A stretch of DNA of 64,000 nucleotides, from contig JAJTUQ010000006.1 in assembly GCA_021399445.1 (NCBI GenBank), positions 1,922,001 to 1,986,000 of the forward strand, given 5' to 3'. Position numbers and translations under genes: made by a program. Positions within the stretch are counted from its first letter, which is position 1; every line of letters begins with the position of its first letter. Positions 57,905 to 64,000 of this stretch are shown piece by piece. This DNA is from Xylogone sp. PMI_703 (Eukaryota > Ascomycota > Leotiomycetes). The notes under the pieces are model-generated. The model worked only from the letters and a program-made list of their open reading frames with translations. It did no database searches and was not told where the DNA came from.

Positions 57905-59218
57905 CTATCTCTTAGCTAGTGTTGTCATCAAATGCTTGTGCGCCAATTTATCTTCCAAAACCATATTCCTAAGTGCGTTGTCAAGTGCATGAGTCCTCTG
58001 CCCATGTGAATAGTTGTCATCCTTCAAGGGAACCCAATACTGATCCTCTTCTCTTCTATCAAGTTCCATGTACTTTGAACCCAAAAGGAACATCCATCTA
58101 CGGGAGTAAGCCACGACCTCTGGCTCTTCTGCTACAAACCTAAAACTCGTCAATTTCGGCAAGCCCTCTTCTATTCTGAAAAAATAATCCTTCCAGCGTC
58201 CATCATACTGCCAAAATTGGGTATTAGTCTGATCTGACCTAGGGGCCAAATGATAATTTTCCATATCCAACAATCCATAAGTCCATACACGTCTGATTAT
58301 CACAGAATCACGAAGATCCAACTCTTCTAATGATGCACCGTGGGAGATAATCCACTCAATTTGCCAGTCATGCGTGAATGTAAAAAGTTGTAATCCTAGT
58401 CTTTTCAACTTAGGGAAATGAACAGACCGAAAGTCTACTGGAGGAAAGTATCCCCAATGTACATCCATGCTGAGAGTCAGGTCGGTGAGATTTTCACATG
58501 CTGGCTTTAACCATATTGATGGAAGATCCACGAGGAAGTTATGGAAATCTGGTTTTTGCCACTCCTCACTCTCCCCACTTGGCTCCGTGACAATATCCAG
58601 GTCGAGTGCACTCAAACGTTGTAGGACGCAGAGGAAGTTGGATGAGTGGATGAGGTCTGTGGGGTTCATGTTCTGAAGATTAAAAAGACATAGTTTTCGG
58701 AGATTTGGGGTTGGGTACCTGGGGTCATTGAGTGCGGAGAAGATTGTGCTGAGGACCTGCGTACGGAACATGATGGACTGAACCCCATCTGATTCGTCAT
58801 GGCCACAAAGAATACAGAATTCAACTTCCAAAGTGTTCATATTCGGGAACTTATTGAGCAGTTGAAGTGCATGTCTTACCTCAGAAGAGAATTCACTAAA
58901 CGCGTCATCATGATACAACCCACTATATTCGAAACAAGTTAGGTATCGAAGAGTGCGAATTTCTCGTGATATCCTCGGCGAGGAAGCTATGCAATTGAGG
59001 AGAGACAGCGTGGTAGAATCCAAAGCTGGCAAAATAATATCTCGTTCGGAGAACAGCGCCTTCGTAGCAGCAGCCGATAATCGCCGCGAAAGCAGTCTGA
59101 GGATCTTGAGATCTTCCGTACTGGTGATCTTACTCACAATGAGGTCAGAGATCTCCTGTGGGAGAACCTCCAAACCAGCTGAGAGGAGAGCGGCCATTTT
59201 TTTGGAATTACCTGGCAA
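57905..59218 (-). CDS. F-box protein with LRR-like C-terminus
   Basis: Single exon, 437 aa; the second in-frame ATG (MAALLSAG) seven codons on is an alternative start. The N-terminal F-box reads LEVLPQEISDLIVSKITSTE continuing DLKILRLLSRRLSAAATKALF. The rest is a leucine-rich solenoid-like region typical of fungal F-box proteins: NMNTLEVEFCIL, PTPNLRKLCLFNLQNMNP, ENLTDLTLSMD, FPKLKRLGLQLF, ASLEELDLRDSVI and LPKLTSFRFV. It is likely the substrate adaptor of an SCF ubiquitin ligase through Skp1. The target is unknown. The 3' end lies about 290 bases from the HET gene's start on the same strand. Confidence 0.82.
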   Translation of the reverse strand: MPGNSKKMAALLSAGLEVLPQEISDLIVSKITSTEDLKILRLLSRRLSAAATKALFSERDIILPALDSTTLSLLNCIASSPRISREIRTLRYLTCFEYSGLYHDDAFSEFSSEVRHALQLLNKFPNMNTLEVEFCILCGHDESDGVQSIMFRTQVLSTIFSALNDPRYPTPNLRKLCLFNLQNMNPTDLIHSSNFLCVLQRLSALDLDIVTEPSGESEEWQKPDFHNFLVDLPSIWLKPACENLTDLTLSMDVHWGYFPPVDFRSVHFPKLKRLGLQLFTFTHDWQIEWIISHGASLEELDLRDSVIIRRVWTYGLLDMENYHLAPRSDQTNTQFWQYDGRWKDYFFRIEEGLPKLTSFRFVAEEPEVVAYSRRWMFLLGSKYMELDRREEDQYWVPLKDDNYSHGQRTHALDNALRNMVLEDKLAHKHLMTTLAKR

Positions 59219-59442
59219 CTTGGCATCTAAGTGACGATGCTATCGGGAAAGATGATAAAAAAAACATAGATGGCGTACACGTAAAGGAGATTAGAAAAGG
59301 AAAGCTCATACAGGCCCAAATAAACCCCCATTTGAAGTCTGTGCACTGTTGCTTGAAGCCGTAATTTTCCAAACTACCAGTATACCACAGATAAGCCCAG
59401 ACTTCGAATGGGGGCTTACTCGGGTACAGGTAGCCGGCCCGG

Positions 59443-59491
59443 TGGCTTAACTATTTACGGTTTGTGGAGTATTCCAGCCTAACTTAATAAA
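59443..59491 (-). repeat. Dispersed repeat, copy 2 (inverted)
   Basis: Read on the minus strand: ATTAAGTTAGGCTGGAATAC, then CTCCACAAACCGTAAATAGTTAA, closely matching the copies at 55248 and 62049. Confidence 0.6.
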
Positions 59492-59590
59492 GTTGATAGA
59501 GGTACTAGAGTTAAAGTTACCTCCGAACCGGCGGAGCTACTGTTACGCTCGGAGGGTATAGGTACAGTATGGTCAATGGGTATAACTTGG

Positions 59591-59598
59591 TATAAAAG
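59591..59598 (+). promoter_or_regulatory. TATA box of the NTF2-like gene
   Basis: TATAAAAG lies 48 bases before the start codon at 59646, leaving room for a start site about 25-30 bases downstream and a short leader. Confidence 0.6.
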
Positions 59599-59645
59599 AG
59601 CTGGCATTTGCACTACCATCAGCCAAGTTCCACAGAGCAGATTAA

Positions 59646-60203
59646 ATGGCGCCAGCGACCCCTCCAGATGAGGTTACCCATCACCTCAAACAGCTCTACG
59701 CTGCCTACCGCCAGACTAGCGACATCGATGCAAAAGGCAACTTCTTTTCTCCCACCTGCATCCAGGTGTGCCGGCCGCAGCCATCGTATGCGGCGCAAAA
59801 CAGAGAGACAATTGTGCGGTATCTCCACGAGTCCGCGAGCCAGGGCATTGATCTCGCATCGTCGAACGCAGACACCGGAAACGACCAGTCGAAGAAGAAC
59901 TATTACACCATCCGGCCCTTGCGGGAAGACGAATTCGAATTTGGGACTGATGAGCAGGTTAAACCTGCTGGCTTCGCGACGGCTAGCGAGCTCAAACAGA
60001 AGGCCGAGAGGGAGGGATGGGTGGGCATGAGGGTGGACCTTTGGGACGTAGAGATAGTCGAAGGTAAAAGCAAAGGGACCCTAGTCAAGGTACAATATTG
60101 GTGGAGGAAGGAAGGGGACGACTGGATACAGATTCTGCATGACGTTGTTTATTTGGGACCTCTGGATGGGACCGAGGGAAGTCAGGGTGAGGTTCTTGAG
60201 TGA
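59646..60203 (+). CDS. SnoaL/NTF2-like protein
   Basis: Single exon, 185 aa. The N-terminal helix and following strand (VTHHLKQLYAAYRQTSDIDA then FFSPTCIQVCRPQPSY) plus RETIVRYLHES are the usual cone-shaped NTF2 fold start, where a short cavity binds a small ligand. The long central insert (about residues 85-130, charged) and the final strands LVKVQYWWRKEGDDWIQILH with a VVYLG end fit the fold. SnoaL-like fungal proteins include cyclases and hydrolases in secondary metabolism and many stress-linked unknowns. No catalytic residue can be assigned with confidence. It is preceded by a good TATA box. No signal peptide; cytosolic. Confidence 0.78.
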   Translation: MAPATPPDEVTHHLKQLYAAYRQTSDIDAKGNFFSPTCIQVCRPQPSYAAQNRETIVRYLHESASQGIDLASSNADTGNDQSKKNYYTIRPLREDEFEFGTDEQVKPAGFATASELKQKAEREGWVGMRVDLWDVEIVEGKSKGTLVKVQYWWRKEGDDWIQILHDVVYLGPLDGTEGSQGEVLE

Positions 60204-60410
60204 ACAAGTGAACAGGACAAGACACAATAGCAATCAATCGCCAATAACTATACTACTATATCCTCAATTTTCAAGGCAATATAACAGATGGCTAGATACG
60301 AACTCGAATTATGGCTCCAGTAATAATAATACTACAATAATTCCATATGGTTCAAATATTAATCACGAAATCCGTTAGACGGACGATCGTTAGAAAGTAA
60401 CATCTCCTCA

Positions 60411-61822
60411 TCAAAACCCATGCTTTGCCAGGAAGGTAGTGATAACTTCAAATGCGCCCGTTGCGTTCAACTATTAAGAATTTAGTAAAAGTTGTAGAGG
60501 AAGACTAGCTTCATACTTACCGAAAGATTAATCCCGTGTCCTGAATTTGGTTGCATATATACCTGTAGATCTTTTGAAGCTGAAAATGCTTTCTCAGCGC
60601 CTGGCGTAAGGATTCCACCACAGAAGCCGGTGCAGAAGATGTAATCATATTCACCACTTAAAACCTAAGAGAAGGCAAATGAGTCAGATGTTGATTCAGT
60701 CAGCGAACGTGTAGGATTGGATTGCTTACCATAACCGGTCCAGTAAATGCCGGAGCTGTCAAGTTTGAAATTGTTAGTGTGATTACCTCCATCAAAGAAA
60801 AAGGTTGTTTATTGTCATCAGCCGCTTTGGCAACTTTTATATCATAGAACGGAACCTTGAAGAATCTATCGCAATTCGTTAAAAAACCAGGGTCAGCCAA
60901 ACGTTTAACAAGGCAGCATACGTATTAATATTGGAAAAAATATCGACCCAGGTAATATAACCTCCATCCAGTTGTCTCCATCTGCCAGGTGATTGTAACC
61001 TCGCAAGTCTCGGCTGCCATGCGAGGAATGTTTCTGCTGAGCTAGGAGTCTCATACCCAATCCCCGTCAAAACAGCGGCATCGACTATATCTGGGTTCGA
61101 GGTTAAAAGGACATTGGAGATAACACTGCCGAAGCTATGGCCTAGAAGTACAACACTCTTAGGTTTCATACCAAACTTTCCGGCCTTGAGCTGCTTCACT
61201 AACTGCTCAAGAATGGCGACTTGGTTTGAAACTTGTGACACATATCCAGAAACACTATAGATATGATTATTAATAACAATATCACGATTAATTGGAAGTC
61301 TGTTTACTAACACCGAAGATTTAGAAACTCCCAATCTATCGTAGAAGAAAACCGAATATCCTCTCTCTACGGCATAGTCGACGAAGCTGTATTTCTCAGG
61401 CTCAAACTCGGGATCCCAATAACTATCTTTAGAATTAGTTCCGTATGACAGCTATACAGATAAGGAATATAGAAATACCTTCTATCGAAGCCAAGTCCAT
61501 GTGAAGCTAGCAAGACGGTTCCCGAACCTCCAGTTCTTGGCGTGCAGAAGGTTCCACCAATTTTATAATCTGCTGTTACCTCTGCTGGCGTAGTGATAGG
61601 AGCGAAGGTTTGAGAAGAATCCCATCTTGTGAGATCTGTTGTGAAACTGGTAATATCAAAGTCGTCCTGAAGTGGTGGGAGGGCCCACACAAAGTTGGAG
61701 GATGTAATAGTTACCGGTAGAACGTAGTCGCGGCATTGTTTTTCCGTCTTCGTAGGATTTCCAGAAGCCCAATCAGCAAGCAGAAGGCCAATGACAAATC
61801 TTTCGAGCATTTTTAAGGACAT
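60411..61822 (-). CDS. Secreted alpha/beta hydrolase (lipase-like)
   Basis: Five exons (61822-61479, 61422-60922, 60865-60730, 60664-60521, 60470-60411) give 394 aa; every intron (50-65 nt) is GT-AG. A signal peptide precedes CRDYVLPVTIT (MLERFVIGLLLADWASG). Core motifs: LLASHGLGFDRR with the oxyanion strand, SVFFYDRLGVSKS, nucleophile elbow VVLLGHSFGSVIS (catalytic Ser), a likely acidic residue in VLSGEYDYIFC, and the catalytic His in MQPNSGHGIN. Two close cysteines in IFCTGFCGG may pair. This architecture is common among fungal secreted hydrolases of unknown substrate. An ATG four codons downstream (MLERF) gives a tidier signal peptide. It would act outside the cell on an ester. Confidence 0.88.
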
Positions 61823-62630
61823 AGTAATAGCTCCGAGGTTCCTGAATATTGCTTAGGAGTGAACCAAGTGATTACTTATATATTATCGGCGAAGCCACGG
61901 CAACCGTAATTCGAGGAAGTAGTATATGCATATCGTAAAACAATGGGAATAACCCGTACTTCATCTGCGTGTCGTCAGCCCTGTATCCACTGTAAGGTAC
62001 TGGTATATCAGAGCATCTAGATGATTCAGCGCGAGTCTTACCACTTTAGCTGCATTAAGTTAGGCTAGAGATCTCCACAACCCATAAATAGTTAGTAATA
62101 ATTTGCCCAGAATTTTGCTTCGAAGCTTTTCCATTACATAATCATTTAGTTAAGGCCTCAAAACAATTTCCAGCGTTGTAATCATTTATTGAGGAGGCTT
62201 TACCTTGCTCGGGTTACAGCACTACGTCAACAGAAGAATGTCAGTCAATTAGAAATCTGTGTTCCAGGGGGAACTAGGGGGATGCAGACACCCAGATGAA
62301 TTAACTACGTTAGGAAAATAGCCACCCATGGATGAGCTAGGTGCAACATTTACATCGTCACAGAGCCGTCTGACTAAGTCGAAAGCAAATCTCGAAATAG
62401 CTTCCAGGTACCAGAGCACAATTTCGGAGTTTGGTTTCCAGCCAGAAAGCTTAGAGATGATCAGCTGTGATAGTACCTACTAAGCTAAAAGCGTAACTAG
62501 TTAATTAACTACATAAGTCAAAGTTTGTAAGAGACATGCCAAAAAGTATTAAAAGCACGTTTGTATCTTAAATATCTCCATTTACTTCTATCAGTTCTAT
62601 CTTCACTCACTTTCGAGTGATCTTCCAAAC
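61823..62630. other. Intergenic, divergent promoters
   Basis: About 800 bases between the secreted hydrolase and the hydrolase at 62631. Contains the third dispersed repeat copy at 62049-62095. A pyrimidine-rich leader (CTTCTATCAGTTCTATCTTC) lies just before the ATG at 62631. Confidence 0.45.
62049..62095 (+). repeat. Dispersed repeat, copy 3
   Basis: Core TGCATTAAGTTAGGCTAGAG, then ATCTCCACAACCCATAAATAGTTAG. Differs from copy 1 mainly by transitions, plus a C/A change. Confidence 0.65.
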
Positions 62631-63578
62631 ATGTCGACCCAGGAAACTGCAAAGACCCTTTACCTCACCGCGGAAGGTGTTAAGTACGCCTACCGTCTAA
62701 TAGGAGGCTCACATCACTCCTCATCCCCTCCTCTCCTCATGCTGAACCATGTCCGCGCAACCATCGACACCTGGGACCCATTCCTGATCAACAACATCAC
62801 CGCAACCGGCCGGCAAGTCATAACCTATGACTACGCAGGGATAGGCCACAGCGGCGGTCCCATAGCTCCCAGCATCAAAGTCTTCGCATTGAACCTCCTG
62901 ACCTTCCTCCATGCCTTACTTCCAACCTTACACGTGAACCAAGTCGACCTCCTAGGTTTCTCCATGGGCGGCTACGTAGCTCAGCAGCTCTCCCTCGACG
63001 CACCCAGCCTAGTCCATAAACTCGTGCTGGCAGGAACCGGTCCCAGCTTAGGTCCATATCTGGAGCGTCCCATGAACGAGGTCCAATCCACGGTATTCAA
63101 CCCCAGCCTGGGTCAGCCCACCATCGAAGCCTTCTTCCCATCGTGGACCACCGGTGACGAAGGTGAGCAATGGCTCAACCGCAGCATCACCGCACGCGCT
63201 GCAATTGCAGGGAAACATGGCGAGCCAGAAATCGCGCAGTTCACCACAGGCAAAGACCTGATTGACTTAACACAAGCATACCTCACCTGGGACGCAGATC
63301 CCGTACCATACTCATTACTACAGAGTATCCAGAAGGACGTACTGGTGACAGCTGGGGACAACGATCTGATTGTACCGACGCAGAACTCGTTTGTGCTCGC
63401 AAGACAGCTGTCGAGAGCCAATTTCGTTATGTTCCCAAGTTCTGGACATGGACATTTGTTTCAGTATGCTGGGCATTCAGCGAAGTTGATTGCGGAGTTT
63501 CTGGACGGACAGCTGCCTATTGCGCCGTTTTCAGCGGGCGTGGTGCCTGCTTTAGGAACATATGGGCAGATTAATTAG
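62631..63578 (+). CDS. Alpha/beta hydrolase, AB_hydrolase_1 type
   Basis: Single exon, 315 aa, with many C-ending codons and higher GC than neighbouring genes. Motifs: LLMLNHVRATIDTWDP (oxyanion strand), QVITYDYAGIGHSGG, nucleophile elbow DLLGFSMGGYVAQQL (Ser111), acidic residue in TAGDNDLIVPTQNS, and catalytic His in FPSSGHGHLFQY. No signal peptide; cytosolic. The set is that of small serine hydrolases acting on esters, lactones or peroxyacids. Fungal homologues are often annotated as hydrolases of unknown substrate. The stretch LNHVRA replaces the more common HG(F/W)G-type oxyanion loop (usual His-Gly lost), which may affect substrate choice. Confidence 0.88.
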   Translation: MSTQETAKTLYLTAEGVKYAYRLIGGSHHSSSPPLLMLNHVRATIDTWDPFLINNITATGRQVITYDYAGIGHSGGPIAPSIKVFALNLLTFLHALLPTLHVNQVDLLGFSMGGYVAQQLSLDAPSLVHKLVLAGTGPSLGPYLERPMNEVQSTVFNPSLGQPTIEAFFPSWTTGDEGEQWLNRSITARAAIAGKHGEPEIAQFTTGKDLIDLTQAYLTWDADPVPYSLLQSIQKDVLVTAGDNDLIVPTQNSFVLARQLSRANFVMFPSSGHGHLFQYAGHSAKLIAEFLDGQLPIAPFSAGVVPALGTYGQIN

Positions 63579-64000
63579 CGGTGGAGAATGCCGGTGATGT
63601 GTATGTTGGTATTTGGCGGCGTTGATATATGAGGAGGTCTTTTTCTTGAATTTATTATTAGGTACAAAATCAAATTTACTATATACTAGTTCAGAACATG
63701 AGCTAAATAGCTCAGGGTGTTACTTATAAGAGACAGCTTGTCTGTATTCCACTTGTTATATACTCGTACGAACGTATTATGGTAGGGTCATTTTGGAAAA
63801 ACCCCTCCTTCAGGGACGATGATGACTTAATTTACTTGACTTCTTCGCAGAGAATACTGCGTCGTTCTGCACCGGACCATCGATGGAGGTAGCTCATTTT
63901 CCCATAGTAACTACTCGTGTCTACATTATAACTCCACTAATGGAAAAAGAACCCTGAAAAGTCATATTACCCTAAAAGAGTTCGCCAACTGAAAGCCCAG
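63579..64000. other. Intergenic at the right edge
   Basis: 3' flank of the hydrolase gene. No open frame or RNA gene recognised before the window ends. Confidence 0.4.

Larger units (their letters stand above)
59219..59645. other. Intergenic, divergent promoters
   Basis: Holds the F-box promoter (left), a minus-strand copy of the dispersed repeat (59443-59491), and the TATA box of the NTF2-like gene. Confidence 0.5.

Noticed and set aside
57540..57992. Plus-strand frame of 150 codons between the HET and F-box genes
   Set aside because: It overlaps the starts and ends of two well-supported minus-strand genes and has no recognisable protein features.
1..64000. A secondary-metabolite gene cluster
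   Set aside because: AsaB-like, EthD, PhyH, CoA ligase and MFS genes occur, but no PKS, NRPS, terpene cyclase or prenyltransferase is present and the genes are separated by unrelated loci.

Overview
This window is nuclear DNA of a filamentous ascomycete. Almost every gene is split by 45-130 nt introns with fungal splice sites and branch points (for example GCTAAC or CTGAC). The families are typical of Pezizomycotina: HET-domain proteins, NACHT-ankyrin receptors, Clr5-ankyrin proteins, Zn2Cys6 regulators and PTS1-tagged CoA ligases. A Copia element carrying transition-only damage fits a lineage with RIP or a similar process. Order Eurotiales (Aspergillus/Penicillium/Talaromyces type) is my best guess, but it is inference.

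Layout. 0-15 kb: the 5' end of an MFS drug transporter, a transcription-factor-like gene without a zinc cluster, an epoxide-hydrolase-like enzyme, an AsaB-type hydroxylase/desaturase, a peroxiredoxin-like protein, a hAT transposase remnant and a large Clr5-ankyrin protein. 15-26 kb: a peroxisomal acyl/aryl-CoA ligase, a broken HET gene, a small cysteine-rich secreted protein, a second broken HET gene and an EthD-domain protein. 26-31 kb: a single-pass membrane protein and a convergent pair of Zn2Cys6 regulator and phytanoyl-CoA-dioxygenase-like oxygenase. 32-40 kb: a decayed HET-ankyrin gene next to a large intact PNP-NACHT-ankyrin NOD-like receptor, followed by a short inverted-repeat element. 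41.7-42.2 kb: a conserved SBDS-like (Rtc3-type) gene. 43.0-48.7 kb: a complete but heavily mutated Copia retrotransposon with matched 230-bp LTRs and a 5-bp target duplication. 49-64 kb: an ankyrin protein with a Helo-like N-terminus, a second zinc-cluster-less regulator, an intact HET protein, an F-box protein, an NTF2-like protein, a secreted lipase-like hydrolase and a second alpha/beta hydrolase.

How it fits together. The unifying theme is self/non-self recognition and inflammation-like signalling: three HET or HET-ankyrin loci that are broken, one intact HET gene, one full NLR, one Helo-like-ankyrin protein and one Clr5-ankyrin protein, spread over about 48 kb. Decayed transposons and small oxidoreductase/hydrolase genes lie between them. 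No polyketide synthase, NRPS or terpene cyclase is present, so the scattered tailoring-type enzymes do not form a complete secondary-metabolite cluster here.

The strongest items for follow-up are the NLR with nearly identical 102-bp ankyrin repeats, the strand-asymmetric G-to-A damage of the Copia element, and three genes that seem to need GC-AG introns. Exon joins were derived by hand from splice signals and protein continuity, without transcripts.
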